Assembly (NCBI RefSeq): GCF_014206975.1
Contig: NZ_JACHOU010000012.1
Coordinates: 1-64,000 of the forward strand
Origin: Aminobacter aganoensis
GTDB taxonomy: Bacteria > Pseudomonadota > Alphaproteobacteria > Rhizobiales > Rhizobiaceae
Reading direction: 5' to 3'
Length of the DNA: 64,000 bases
Shown: piece by piece, positions 29,124-38,519 of the stretch
Position numbering within the stretch: position 1 is the stretch's first letter
How the letters are laid out: every line of letters starts with the position of its first letter
The notes under the pieces: model-generated
Databases searched by the model: none
The model's input: only the letters and a program-made list of their open reading frames with translations
What the model was told of the DNA's origin: nothing
Position numbers and translations under genes: made by a program

Positions 29124-30092
29124 TTAGGGCGCCGGAATGCCGCCACCGAGCACCGTGGCGTAGGCCGCGGCATCGATGTTGCCACCCGAGACGACGCAGA
29201 CGACCTTGCCCTTGGCGTGCTCGCTCGTCATCGCAGCCGCCACGGAAGCCGCACCTGCGCCCTCGGCGACGACCTTGGCCTTGGCGAACAAGAGGCGCAT
29301 CGCCTCCGTCACCTGCTCCAGGCTGACCGTGATTGCGCCGTCTATAAGCTCGCGCGCCACCGGCCAGAGTTGCGGTACCAGCGAAGGCCCGCCGATGCTC
29401 TTGATGAAAGAACGGCGCGTCTCGATCTCGACGATGCAGCCGGCGGCAAGGGCTGCCGTCACCGGCGCTGCGTTCTCGTCCTCGACGGCGAAGATTCTTG
29501 CCTGCGGCCGCAGCGCCTTCACGGCACTGGCAACGCCCGACGTCATGCTGCCCCCGCCATAGGGCGTCAGAACGCAATCGACGTCAGGCAGGTCTTCCAG
29601 GATTTCCATGCCGATCGAGCCATTGCCGGCAAGCACGGCCTGGTCGGTCACCGGATTGATCAGCAATTCGGGAAAGTCGGGCCGTTCGGCGCCGATGATG
29701 TATTGCCACCAGGTCTCCATCGAAATGAAGCGGACCTCGCCGCCCAACCGGCGTACGCCGTCGATCTTGGTCTGTGGCGCGCCCCGGTACATGTAGGCGG
29801 CCATTGGCACGCCAAGCCTGTTGGCTGCCCAGGCCATGCCGTAGGCCATGTTACCCGAACTTGGCGTGGCAACGCCCTTGCGCAAGGCGTCGGCGTCGCG
29901 AGACAACAGCGCATTCAGCGCCGGGCGAAGCTTGAATGCCCCGATCGGCGACAAGGTCTCGAGCTTCAGGAATATCTGCCGGTCAGCCAGGCCGAGATCG
30001 AGGCGCAGCAGCGGCGTGCGTGCCATATGGGGCGCCAGCCGGGCACGCGCTGCGGCGATCTCGTCCAGCGTCGGGCGATGCGGCGCGTTCAT
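29124..30092 (-). CDS. PLP-dependent threonine/serine dehydratase-like enzyme (fold type II)
   Basis: 322 aa, matching serine/threonine ammonia-lyase size. The PLP lysine is K54 in SPIGAFKLRPALN, the substrate loop is PSSGNMAYG, the phosphate-binding loop is PYGGGSMTSG and the end has SGGNIDAAAYATVL. The family removes water and ammonia from hydroxy-amino acids. The lysine motif deviates from the common SFKxRGA and the glycine loop ends in Ser. It is coupled to the GntR gene (4-bp overlap) and flanked by tryptophan genes. No direct role in the kynurenine route is known, so the substrate is open. Confidence 0.82.
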   Translation of the reverse strand: MNAPHRPTLDEIAAARARLAPHMARTPLLRLDLGLADRQIFLKLETLSPIGAFKLRPALNALLSRDADALRKGVATPSSGNMAYGMAWAANRLGVPMAAYMYRGAPQTKIDGVRRLGGEVRFISMETWWQYIIGAERPDFPELLINPVTDQAVLAGNGSIGMEILEDLPDVDCVLTPYGGGSMTSGVASAVKALRPQARIFAVEDENAAPVTAALAAGCIVEIETRRSFIKSIGGPSLVPQLWPVARELIDGAITVSLEQVTEAMRLLFAKAKVVAEGAGAASVAAAMTSEHAKGKVVCVVSGGNIDAAAYATVLGGGIPAP

Positions 30093-30868
30093 TGCGCCGC
30101 CGTCTGCTTTTTCAGGCTGCCGGCGCGCGCGACATGCCTGTTGCCGCTCTTGTCTTCAGTGTGGACGTAGACATGCAGCGTGTAACCGATGTGGTCGCTC
30201 ATCAGTGCCTTCGCCTTGTCGAAGTCACGGTCGAGCGCCGCTTCCATCAGGGCCGTATGAGGTTCGATGGACTGCGCTTCCTGCAGAGCCGCCATGGCCT
30301 CCTCGTAGCCGTTCTTCTGGCCGGCAGCGGCGCGCAGCGTCGGCGCCAGGCCGAGAAAACGGTGATGGCGGCGCAATTGGTCGGCGATCGTCGAGCGAAA
30401 GCGCTGCAGCCAGCTGGAATCGGCCGCCCCCAGCAGTGCCGCATGGAAGGCTTCATGCTTTTCGTCCCAGTCGTCGACTGCTTCGTCAGACGAATCCTCG
30501 ACCGCCGTCTTGCAGCGCGACAAACGATAATGGGCGGTGACGACCATGGCTTCCCAGTCGGCGTCGCCCTTGTCCATGGATTCCAGCAACAGCGGGATTT
30601 CGACCACCATGCGGGCGCGGGCCAGGTCTTCGAGTTCGCCGCGCGAAACGGGCGCGACGGCAAAACCGCGATTGGAAATCGCCGTCACCAGGCGCTCGGC
30701 CTCGAGCCGCGACAGCGCCTCGCGCAGCGGCGTCCAGCCGACACCATAGGTGTTGCGCAGCACGCTCAGCTTGAGCGGCGCACCCGGCATCAGGCGCGTG
30801 GTCAGGATGTCGCGGCGCAGCAGCCGGTAGGCCGCTTCCGTCTTGGTGGAGTGCTCGTCATCCTGCAT
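30089..30868 (-). CDS. GntR-family (FCD-type) transcriptional regulator
   Basis: 259 aa. The N-terminal GntR winged helix (about 9-75: AYRLLRRDILTTRLMPGAPLKLSVLRNTYGVGWTPLREALSRLEAERLV) precedes an all-helical FCD-type ligand domain. It diverges from the TrpXYZ-like/kynU operon. The gap carries a perfect 14-bp AT palindrome next to a sigma-70-like promoter, a good candidate operator. Its stop overlaps the PLP-enzyme start. The ligand may be tryptophan, kynurenine or an amino acid (inference). Confidence 0.9.
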   Translation of the reverse strand: MQDDEHSTKTEAAYRLLRRDILTTRLMPGAPLKLSVLRNTYGVGWTPLREALSRLEAERLVTAISNRGFAVAPVSRGELEDLARARMVVEIPLLLESMDKGDADWEAMVVTAHYRLSRCKTAVEDSSDEAVDDWDEKHEAFHAALLGAADSSWLQRFRSTIADQLRRHHRFLGLAPTLRAAAGQKNGYEEAMAALQEAQSIEPHTALMEAALDRDFDKAKALMSDHIGYTLHVYVHTEDKSGNRHVARAGSLKKQTAAQ

Positions 30869-30901
30869 CGCTATCCATCCGCGAGACCGCCTGACTCGAA
30901 A

Positions 30902-30944
30902 AATTATATATCATGGGAGCAACTGGCAAGAATTATATATAATT
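30902..30944. promoter_or_regulatory. Repeated AATTATATAT sites, candidate GntR operator
   Basis: AATTATATAT occurs at 30902-30911 and again at 30931-30940, where it is part of the perfect palindrome AATTATATATAATT (30931-30944). These sites stand out in GC-rich surroundings. They lie between the GntR gene (start 30868) and the -35 box of the divergent ABC/kynU operon. FCD-type GntR proteins bind AT-rich palindromes of this kind. Confidence 0.55.
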
Positions 30945-30946
30945 GT

Positions 30947-30975
30947 TTGACAGGGGCCCCGCCACTGCGCATGAT
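30947..30975 (+). promoter_or_regulatory. Sigma-70-like promoter of the TrpXYZ-like/kynU operon
   Basis: TTGACA (30947-30952) and CATGAT (30970-30975) are separated by 17 bp. The AT palindrome ends 3 bp before the -35 box, well placed for regulation by the divergent GntR protein. The first gene follows at 31029 with GGGAGGAATAG before its ATG. Confidence 0.5.
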
Positions 30976-31028
30976 CTGGTCCATGCCGCCGTTCAGTGAG
31001 CGGCGCCTTGTCAATCTGGGAGGAATAG

Positions 31029-32015
31029 ATGAGAAACCTGAAGACCGGCCTGCTGTCGGGCCTGTTCGTGGCCGGCGCGCTTGCTGCCAGCCTCGGTGCT
31101 GCCATTGCCGATCCGATCAAGATCGGTATCGCCAATTTCGGCGAGCATCCGCAGCTCAACGCTTCGATCGCCGGCTTCAAGCAGGCGCTGTCGGAAAACG
31201 GCTTTGTTGAAGGCAAAGACGTCGTCTACACCGAGAGCCACACCAATTTCGACGCCTCGCTGGTGCCGCAGATGATCGCCAAGCTGCAGGCCGAACAGCC
31301 GAAGCTCATCTACACCGTCACCACGCCTGTTTCGCAGATCGCCAAGAAGGCGCTCGCCGGCTCCGGCATTTCGGTTGTCTTCTCGGCTGTCACCGATCCG
31401 GTCGCTGCCAAGCTCGTTCCGTCGTGGGATGCAGGCGACGAAGGCATGACCGGCGCCACCGACCTGCAGGACATGGCAGCCGTCATGGAATTCACCAAGA
31501 AGCTGCTGCCCAACGCAAAGCGCTTCGGCGTGCCCTACAATCCGGGTGAGGCGAACGACGTCGCCCTGCTCGAAAAGATCAAGGAAGTGGCCCCCTCGGC
31601 CGGCTTCGAGGTCGTTGCGGTCGGCGTCGACAACGTCAACGACATCCAGCAACGCATCGCTTCCTTCGCCGGCAAGACGGACGTGATCTACACGCCTGCC
31701 TCGAACCTGCTCCAGCCCGCGGTCGCCGCCGTGTCGGCCGCAGCCCGCCAGGCCGGCATCCCGATCGTCAACTCCGACGACGGTGCGGTCCGCAATGGCG
31801 TCGTGCCGGCCAGCTTTGCCGTCAACTACACCCAGGTCGGCATGAACGCCGGCAAGATCGCGGCCGAAATCCTCAAGGGCGCTGACCCCAAGACCATCGC
31901 GCCGTCGCGCCCGGCCTATGCCGACCACGCACCGACGATCTCCAAGAAGGCGATGGCAGCGTTCGGCATCGAGATCCCCGAGTCGCTGGCCGATTGCGGC
32001 TGCATCGTCGACTGA
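31029..32015 (+). CDS. ABC transporter substrate-binding protein, TrpX-like (ABC_sub_bind family)
   Basis: 328 aa. The signal sequence is LLSGLFVAGALAASLGAAIA (about 7-26). The mature protein opens PIKIGIANFGEHPQLNASIAGFKQAL and has the ABC_sub_bind pattern VTTPVSQIAKKALAGSGISVVFSAVTDPVAAKLV. Family members are tied to tryptophan uptake (TrpXYZ) in other bacteria. Joining to kynU through one operon supports tryptophan or kynurenine as ligand. It has a strong ribosome site GGGAGG. Confidence 0.85.
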   Translation: MRNLKTGLLSGLFVAGALAASLGAAIADPIKIGIANFGEHPQLNASIAGFKQALSENGFVEGKDVVYTESHTNFDASLVPQMIAKLQAEQPKLIYTVTTPVSQIAKKALAGSGISVVFSAVTDPVAAKLVPSWDAGDEGMTGATDLQDMAAVMEFTKKLLPNAKRFGVPYNPGEANDVALLEKIKEVAPSAGFEVVAVGVDNVNDIQQRIASFAGKTDVIYTPASNLLQPAVAAVSAAARQAGIPIVNSDDGAVRNGVVPASFAVNYTQVGMNAGKIAAEILKGADPKTIAPSRPAYADHAPTISKKAMAAFGIEIPESLADCGCIVD

Positions 32016-32035
32016 TCTTCGACTTCGTCAAAAAC

Positions 32036-32068
32036 AGGCAACGGCGTCATGCGCGCCGTTGCCTTTTT
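32036..32068 (+). terminator. Intra-operon rho-independent-type hairpin after the binding-protein gene
   Basis: AGGCAACGGCG (32036-32046) and CGCCGTTGCCT (32054-32064) form a perfect 11-bp stem with a 7-nt loop, followed by TTTTT. It sits between the binding-protein and ATPase genes on the same strand. It probably attenuates read-through or protects upstream mRNA so that the binding protein is made in excess. Confidence 0.75.
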
Positions 32069-32080
32069 CGGGAGGGACGG

Positions 32081-32860
32081 ATGCTCGAAATCCGATCTGC
32101 ACGCAAGGTATTCTACAAGGGACAACCCGACGAGAAGGTTGCCCTGGACGGCCTCGACCTGAAGCTCAACACCGGTGAGTTCGGCGTCGTCATCGGCTCC
32201 AACGGCGCCGGCAAGAGCAGCATGCTCAATGCCATTTCGGGCGCGCTGGTGCTCGATTCAGGCCAGATCGTCATCAATGGCGACGATGTCACCGAGATGC
32301 CGGTGCACAAGCGCGCCATGCGGCTCGCCCGCGTGTTCCAGGATCCGATGAAGGGCACCGCCGCATCGATGACGGTGGCCGAGAACATGCTTCTCGCCGA
32401 ACTGCGCAGCAAGAAGCGCAGCCTGCGCCAGGGCCTCAACGCCAGGCGTCTCGCCGATTACAGGGAGCGGCTGGCGTTGCTCGGCCTCGGCCTCGAAAAC
32501 CGCCTCGACACCCGCGTCGAGCTGCTTTCCGGCGGCCAGCGCCAGTCGCTGTCGCTGATCATGGCCGTTGGCGGCGAGCCCGAGCTGCTGCTGCTCGACG
32601 AGCATACCGCAGCGCTCGACCCGCGCACCGCCGACATCGTCATGCAGGCGACCGTGCGCGCCGTCGACGCGCTCAAGCTCACCACCTTGATGGTGACCCA
32701 CAACATGCAGCACGCCGTCGACTTCGGTCACAGCGTCATCATGCTCGACGCCGGCAAGCTGCGGCTCGAGATAACGGGCGACGAGAAGGCAAAGGTCACG
32801 GTTCCCGACCTGATCGGCCATTTCGCCGTCAAGACCGACCGCATGCTGCTGGCGAGCTGA
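32081..32860 (+). CDS. ABC transporter ATP-binding protein, TrpZ-like
   Basis: 259 aa. Walker A is GSNGAGKSS, the signature LLSGGQRQSLSLIMA (SLSL instead of the usual RVAI), Walker B ELLLLDEHTAALDP (His after Glu), and the H-loop MVTHNMQHA. These variants are typical of the ABC_sub_bind-associated ATPases. GGAGGG precedes the ATG at 32081. It energises the adjacent permease. Confidence 0.9.
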   Translation: MLEIRSARKVFYKGQPDEKVALDGLDLKLNTGEFGVVIGSNGAGKSSMLNAISGALVLDSGQIVINGDDVTEMPVHKRAMRLARVFQDPMKGTAASMTVAENMLLAELRSKKRSLRQGLNARRLADYRERLALLGLGLENRLDTRVELLSGGQRQSLSLIMAVGGEPELLLLDEHTAALDPRTADIVMQATVRAVDALKLTTLMVTHNMQHAVDFGHSVIMLDAGKLRLEITGDEKAKVTVPDLIGHFAVKTDRMLLAS

Positions 32861-32865
32861 TCATC

Positions 32866-33789
32866 ATGGACCTTATCCAGACCATCTTTTGGAGCTTCGT
32901 CGCGCTGATTCCGGTCACGCTGGCGCAGAGTCTCATCCTCGCCTTCGTCGTGCTGGGCATCATGATCCCGTTCCGCACGCTGAATTTCCCCGACCTCACC
33001 AGCGAGGGCGCCTTCCCGCTCGGCGGCTGCGTCTGCGGCGTGCTGCTGGCAGCCGGCGCTTCGCCGCTGACGGCGATCGCGATCGCCATCATCGCCGGCT
33101 TCCTGGCTGGCTGCTGCACCGCCTTCATCCATCTGCGCTTCCGCATCCACACGCTGCTCGCCGGCATCCTCATGATGACGATGCTCTACAGCATCAACCT
33201 GCGCATCATGGGCAAATCCAACCTGTCGGTATTTGGCGCGCCGACCGTGTTCGACTGGGCACCCTTCGTCCAGCCGGGTTTCCCGGCCAGCAAGATCATC
33301 ATCGCCGGCGTCATCGGCGCCGTGGTCTTCATCCTGCTCAACATGTTCTTCAAGACGGAGAAGGGCACCGCCATCCGCGCCGTCGGCGCCAATCCCGACA
33401 TGGCAGAAGCCCAGGGCATCAACGTCTGGGTCGCCACCATCGGCGGCGTCGGCCTCGCCAGCGCATTCTCGGCCACCGGCGGTGCGCTGATGGTGCAGTC
33501 GCAGGGCTTTGCCGACGTCAATATGGGCCTCGGCATCCTGATCAACGGCCTCGCGGCCCTGATGATCGGCGAAGCCATAGTCGGCAAGCAGACGGTCCTG
33601 CGCCAGCTCGCCGCCCCGTTTGTCGGTGCGGTGGTCTATTACCAACTGGTATCGTTCTGCCTGGCGGCCGGCATGCCACCCCCCGACCTCAAGCTCGCCA
33701 CCGGCCTGTTCGTGCTCGCCATGCTGGCACTGCCGAGCCTCAAGCGCAGCCGCGGGCCGGCGCCCGCACGCGAAACCGTTCGCGAATAG
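32866..33789 (+). CDS. ABC transporter permease, TrpY-like (BPD_transp_2 family)
   Basis: 307 aa with about eight to nine hydrophobic helices. The motif FRTLNFPDLTSEGAFPLGG near 37-55 and GTAIRAVGANPDMAEAQGIN are typical of the LivM/TrpY permease group. It starts 5 bp after the ATPase gene and precedes kynU by 18 bp. It forms the membrane part of the proposed tryptophan/kynurenine importer. Confidence 0.9.
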   Translation: MDLIQTIFWSFVALIPVTLAQSLILAFVVLGIMIPFRTLNFPDLTSEGAFPLGGCVCGVLLAAGASPLTAIAIAIIAGFLAGCCTAFIHLRFRIHTLLAGILMMTMLYSINLRIMGKSNLSVFGAPTVFDWAPFVQPGFPASKIIIAGVIGAVVFILLNMFFKTEKGTAIRAVGANPDMAEAQGINVWVATIGGVGLASAFSATGGALMVQSQGFADVNMGLGILINGLAALMIGEAIVGKQTVLRQLAAPFVGAVVYYQLVSFCLAAGMPPPDLKLATGLFVLAMLALPSLKRSRGPAPARETVRE

Positions 33790-33807
33790 TCAAGGATTGG
33801 TCGCATC

Positions 33808-35055
33808 ATGAGTGGAATACCCGATCTCGTCGCGATCGAGGCGATGGATGCAGCCGACGTGCTGCGCCCCATGCGCGAACGCTTCGTGCTGCCCGAAGGG
33901 CTTGTCTATCTCGACGGCAATTCGCTGGGGGCGGCGTCGCCCGCCGCCTTCGCCGAACTCACGGAAGCCGCAAGGCAGGAATGGGGCCAGGACCTCATCC
34001 GCAGCTGGAACAAGGCCGGCTGGTTCGAAATGCCTGTCGAACTGGGCGACCAGCTCGGCCGCCTCGTCGGCGCCGCACCGGGCCAGACTGTCGTCTGCGA
34101 CACCACCTCGATCAACGTCTACAAGGCGCTGCATGCGGCGATGGGGCTCCGGCCCGACCGTTCGGTGATCGTCGCCGAGGCCGGCAGCTTTCCGACTGAC
34201 CTCTACATGGCCGAGGGCGTGGCCTCGACGCGGGCAGGCACGGTCCTGCGGCTGGAAGGAGTCGACGCGCCATCGATCGAAGAGTTGATCGACGACAGCG
34301 TCGCCGTTGTTCTGGTCAACCACGTCAACTACAAGTCGGGCGAACTGCGCGACATGGCGGCGCTGACGAAGAAGGCGCATGAAGCCGGCGCGCTGATCGT
34401 CTGGGATCTCTGCCACACCGCCGGTGCGCTGCCGGTCGATCTCGACGGTTCGAACGCCGACTTCGCCGTCGGCTGCACCTACAAATACCTCAATGGCGGT
34501 CCCGGCGCGCCGGCCTTCATCTATGTCGCAAACCGTCATCTGGCGGAAGCGCGCCAGCCGCTCAGCGGCTGGTGGGGCCATGCCCGGCCGTTTGCCTTCG
34601 AGCAGAGCTACGCTGCGGATGCCGGCATTCGCCGCTTCCAGTGCGGCACCCAGCCGATCCTGTCGCTGCGGGCGCTGAAAGGCGCGCTCGACATCTGGAA
34701 TGACGTCGACATGAAGGCGCTGCGGGCAAAGAGCATCGCGCTCACCGACCTGTTCATCCAGCTGGTCGAAGCGAAATGCGGCGCATACGGCCTGACGCTC
34801 GAAAGCCCGCGCGACGGCACCAGGCGCGGGAGCCAGGTCTCCTTTGCGCATGACAACGCCTACCAGATCATGCAGGCGCTGATCGAGCGCGGCGTGATCG
34901 GCGACTTCCGTGCGCCCGCTACGCTTCGCTTTGGCTTCACGCCGTTATATGTCGGATTCAAGGATGTCTGGCACGCCGTCGAGGTGCTGGAAGACATCCT
35001 GCGTACCGGTGCCTGGAAGGAAGCGCGTTTCGCCGTCAAGTCGGCGGTGACCTGA
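33808..35055 (+). CDS. kynU: Kynureninase
   Basis: 415 aa PLP enzyme of the class-V aminotransferase fold. It hydrolyses kynurenine to anthranilate and alanine. Features: VYLDGNSLGAASPA near 33-45, D200 in VWDLCHTAGALPVDL (PLP nitrogen contact), and the Schiff-base lysine K226 in GCTYKYLNGGPGAPAF. It is the last gene of the TrpXYZ-like operon and ends before a bidirectional hairpin terminator. It feeds anthranilate to the ligase at 40719-42344. Confidence 0.94.
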   Translation: MSGIPDLVAIEAMDAADVLRPMRERFVLPEGLVYLDGNSLGAASPAAFAELTEAARQEWGQDLIRSWNKAGWFEMPVELGDQLGRLVGAAPGQTVVCDTTSINVYKALHAAMGLRPDRSVIVAEAGSFPTDLYMAEGVASTRAGTVLRLEGVDAPSIEELIDDSVAVVLVNHVNYKSGELRDMAALTKKAHEAGALIVWDLCHTAGALPVDLDGSNADFAVGCTYKYLNGGPGAPAFIYVANRHLAEARQPLSGWWGHARPFAFEQSYAADAGIRRFQCGTQPILSLRALKGALDIWNDVDMKALRAKSIALTDLFIQLVEAKCGAYGLTLESPRDGTRRGSQVSFAHDNAYQIMQALIERGVIGDFRAPATLRFGFTPLYVGFKDVWHAVEVLEDILRTGAWKEARFAVKSAVT

Positions 35056-35080
35056 GCGGCCATCGCCGCAGAGACAAGGA

Positions 35081-35104
35081 AAAGGGCGGCTTGGCCGCCC
35101 TTTT

Positions 35105-35105
<1 letters not shown>
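35081..35105. terminator. Bidirectional rho-independent terminator between kynU and the Liv operon
   Basis: GGGCGGC (35084-35090), loop TTG, GCCGCCC (35094-35100), with AAA before and TTTTT after the stem. It therefore works in both orientations for the convergent kynU and LivF-like genes, whose stops lie on either side. Confidence 0.85.
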
Positions 35106-35787
<682 letters not shown>

Positions 35788-35791
<4 letters not shown>

Positions 35792-36537
35792 GCGGCTTCT
35801 CCGAGATAGGCCCGGCGGACTTCGGGATCGTTGCGGATCTCATCCACCGTACCGGTGGCGATGACGCGACCGTAAACGAGAACGGAGATACGGTCGGCCA
35901 GCGCGAACACCGCATCCATGTCGTGTTCGACCAGAAGGATCGGCGCCTCAAGGCGCAGGCCGTCGAGGAACTTCGTCAGGCTTTTCGACCCTTCCGGCCC
36001 CATGCCAGCCATCGGCTCGTCGAACAGGAAGGCTTTCGAGCCGAGCGCCAGCGCAATGGCGATTTCGAGCTGGCGGCGTTCGCCGTGCGACAGTTCGGCG
36101 GCGGGCATCTGCGCGCGGCCGGCTAGGCCGACCCTTTCCAGCATAGCCATGGCCGGTTCGGTCAGCGTCGGGTCGTCCATGACGGGACGGAAGAAGCGGA
36201 AGCTCGAGCCTTGCCGCGCCTGCACCGCCAGCATGACGTTGCGCAGCGCCGAAAACTCCTGCGCCAGCGACGATATCTGGAAGCTGCGCCCGAGCCCCAG
36301 TCGGGCGCGGGCGGCCATGTCCAGCCCGGCCATGTCCTGGCCGAGGAAACGGACCGAGCCGCTGTCGGGCCGGATCGAGCCTGATATCTGGTGGATCAGC
36401 GTGCTCTTGCCCGCACCGTTGGGGCCGATCAGGGCGTGGATTTCGCCCGGCCTCAGATCCAGGCTGACGCCGTCGGTGGCCTTCAGGGCGCCAAAGGTCT
36501 TGCGCAACTCCAGGATTTCGAGGACCGGCTCAGCCAT
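35788..36537 (-). CDS. Branched-chain-amino-acid-type ABC transporter ATPase, LivG-like
   Basis: 249 aa. Walker A GPNGAGKST, a LivG-type insertion before the signature (NVMLAVQARQGSSFRFFRP), signature ELSHGERRQLEIAIALAL and Walker B AFLFDEPMAGMGP. The start at 36537 (MAEPVLEILELRKTFG) overlaps the LivM stop by 8 bp. It pairs with the LivF-like protein as an asymmetric ATPase dimer. Confidence 0.92.
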
Positions 36538-37519
36538 GACGCGCCTTTCCGGCCAGGAGACCAAGCAGCCCACCGCGAGCAAACAGCACCACGCCGAGCA
36601 GGATCAGGCCGAGGAAGAACTGCCAGCGTTCGGTGATGCCGCCGAGGGCGAACTCGAACAGGACATAAAGCATGGCCCCGGCGACGGGTCCGAACAGCCG
36701 GCCCTTGCCGCCGAGGATGATCAGCACAATGAGCTCGCCCGACATGTGCCACGACATCATCGACGGGCTGACGAACTTGTTGAGGTCGGCAAACAGCGCC
36801 CCGGCCACGCCGGTGACCATCGCCGAAATGATGAAGGCGACCAGCCTGATGTTGAACGGCGCGATGCCGACGGCCGACAGTCGTGTCGCGTTCTGCCGAG
36901 CGGCCTGCAGCGCTGCGCCGAAACGCGAGCCGCGCAGCAGCCAGAACAGGCCCAATGCGGCCATCAGCACGGCATAGCAGATCAGGAAGAAGGGCAGGGG
37001 CTGGGTCGTGTTGACGCCCGGAAACTCGTTGCGGACGTAGATCGAGAGCCCGTCCTCGCCGCCATAGGCCGGCCAGGAGATGGCGAAATAGTAGATCATC
37101 TGCGCGAAGGCGAGCGTGATCATGATGAAATAGACGCCGGCGGTGCGGAGGCTGATCGCACCGATGGGCAAGGCAACGAGGCCGCAGGCAACCATGGTGA
37201 CGAGCCAGATGACGGGCATCGATACCGTGCCCGGGATGCCGGCAAAGAGCGGCACCCCGTCGAAGGCATGGGTCGCCAGGATGCCTGCCGCGTATCCGCC
37301 AAGGCCGAAGAACGCGGCGTGGCCGAACGACACCAGCCCGCCAAGGCCGAGCGCGATGTTGAGGCCGACGGCGGCCAGGGCCAGCACCGCGATGCGCGTC
37401 GCAAGCGTGATGTAGAACGGCTCGCCCATGGCGAAGGCCAAGAGCGGGAGACCCAGCAGAAGCAGCGCCAGCAGCGCATTGACGATGGTTTCGCGTGACG
37501 TCGGGGATGCGTTCGTCAT
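36530..37519 (-). CDS. Branched-chain-amino-acid-type ABC transporter permease, LivM-like
   Basis: 329 aa membrane protein with about nine helices. LNIALGLGGLVSFGHAAFFGLGGYAAGIL (about 53-81) and LIVLIILGGKGRLFGPVAGA are LivM hallmarks. The start at 37519 (MTNASPTSRET) lies 7 bp after the LivH stop. It forms the permease heterodimer with LivH. Confidence 0.92.
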   Translation of the reverse strand: MTNASPTSRETIVNALLALLLLGLPLLAFAMGEPFYITLATRIAVLALAAVGLNIALGLGGLVSFGHAAFFGLGGYAAGILATHAFDGVPLFAGIPGTVSMPVIWLVTMVACGLVALPIGAISLRTAGVYFIMITLAFAQMIYYFAISWPAYGGEDGLSIYVRNEFPGVNTTQPLPFFLICYAVLMAALGLFWLLRGSRFGAALQAARQNATRLSAVGIAPFNIRLVAFIISAMVTGVAGALFADLNKFVSPSMMSWHMSGELIVLIILGGKGRLFGPVAGAMLYVLFEFALGGITERWQFFLGLILLGVVLFARGGLLGLLAGKARHG

Positions 37520-37526
37520 GCCCGCC

Positions 37527-38447
37527 TCACGACTGCGCCGCAAACAGGCCGCTCGGCCTGAAGGCGAGGATGAGCGCCATGACGACATAGATCAGCATCG
37601 AGGCAAGGGCGGCACCGATCGGGCCGGCTTGCGCGGCAGGTATCATCAGGGCGAGCGCCTTGGGCAGCAGGAAGCGGCCCATGGTGTCGACGACGCCGAC
37701 GAGGATGGCGCCGAACAGCGCCCCCTTGATCGAGCCGATGCCGCCGATGACGATGACGACGAAAGCAAGGATCAGCGCCGGCTCGCCCATGCCGACCTGC
37801 ACCGACTGCAACGCGCCGACCAGTGCTCCGGCAAGCCCGGCCAGTGCGGCACCCAGCGCAAAGACCACGGTGTAGAGCGTCCTGATGTCGACGCCCAGGG
37901 CCGCGATCATCTCGCGGTCGGCTTCGCCGGCGCGGATGCGCATGCCGAGTCGGGTTCGCGAGATCAGGAAATAGAGCCCGATTGCGACCACGATGCCGAC
38001 GCCGATGATGGCGAGGCGATAGAGCTGGTACTGGCCGCCGCCGGGTAGGGGCACTGCACCCTGCAGCAACGGCGGGATATCGAGATAGAGCGGGAACGAT
38101 CCGAACAGCCAGCGTGTACCTTCCGAGAAGATCAGGATCAGCGCGAATGTCGCCAGCACCTGGTCGAGGTGATCGCGCTCGTAGAGCCGGCGAATGACGG
38201 TCACTTCCATGATCGCACCGGCCGCAGCTGCCGCTATCAGGCTGGCGACGAGGCCGATCCAGAACGAGCCGGTTGCGGCTGCAACCGCCGCGCAAGCGAA
38301 GGCACCGACCATGTAGAGCGAACCATGCGCAAGATTGATCAGGCCCATAACACCGAAGATCAGCGTCAGGCCCGCTGCCATCAGGAACAGCATCACCCCG
38401 AGTTGCAGGCCGTTGAGAAGTTGCTCGATGAGCAGTGCGATGGACAA
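37527..38447 (-). CDS. Branched-chain-amino-acid-type ABC transporter permease, LivH-like
   Basis: 306 aa with about eight helices. NGLQLGVMLFLMAAGLTLIFGVMGLINLAHGSLYMVGAF near the N-terminus and AFVVIVIGGIGSIKGALFGAILVGVVDTMG are LivH signatures. It is separated from its binding protein by 257 bp holding a 139-bp repeat element. Confidence 0.92.
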   Translation of the reverse strand: MSIALLIEQLLNGLQLGVMLFLMAAGLTLIFGVMGLINLAHGSLYMVGAFACAAVAAATGSFWIGLVASLIAAAAAGAIMEVTVIRRLYERDHLDQVLATFALILIFSEGTRWLFGSFPLYLDIPPLLQGAVPLPGGGQYQLYRLAIIGVGIVVAIGLYFLISRTRLGMRIRAGEADREMIAALGVDIRTLYTVVFALGAALAGLAGALVGALQSVQVGMGEPALILAFVVIVIGGIGSIKGALFGAILVGVVDTMGRFLLPKALALMIPAAQAGPIGAALASMLIYVVMALILAFRPSGLFAAQS

Positions 38448-38519
38448 GGGATACTTTCGCTTGCTGGAGTGTCGGTTCAGTGCTGCGGGAGGGCCTGCAA
38501 CGCTTCATGCCGAAGCAAG

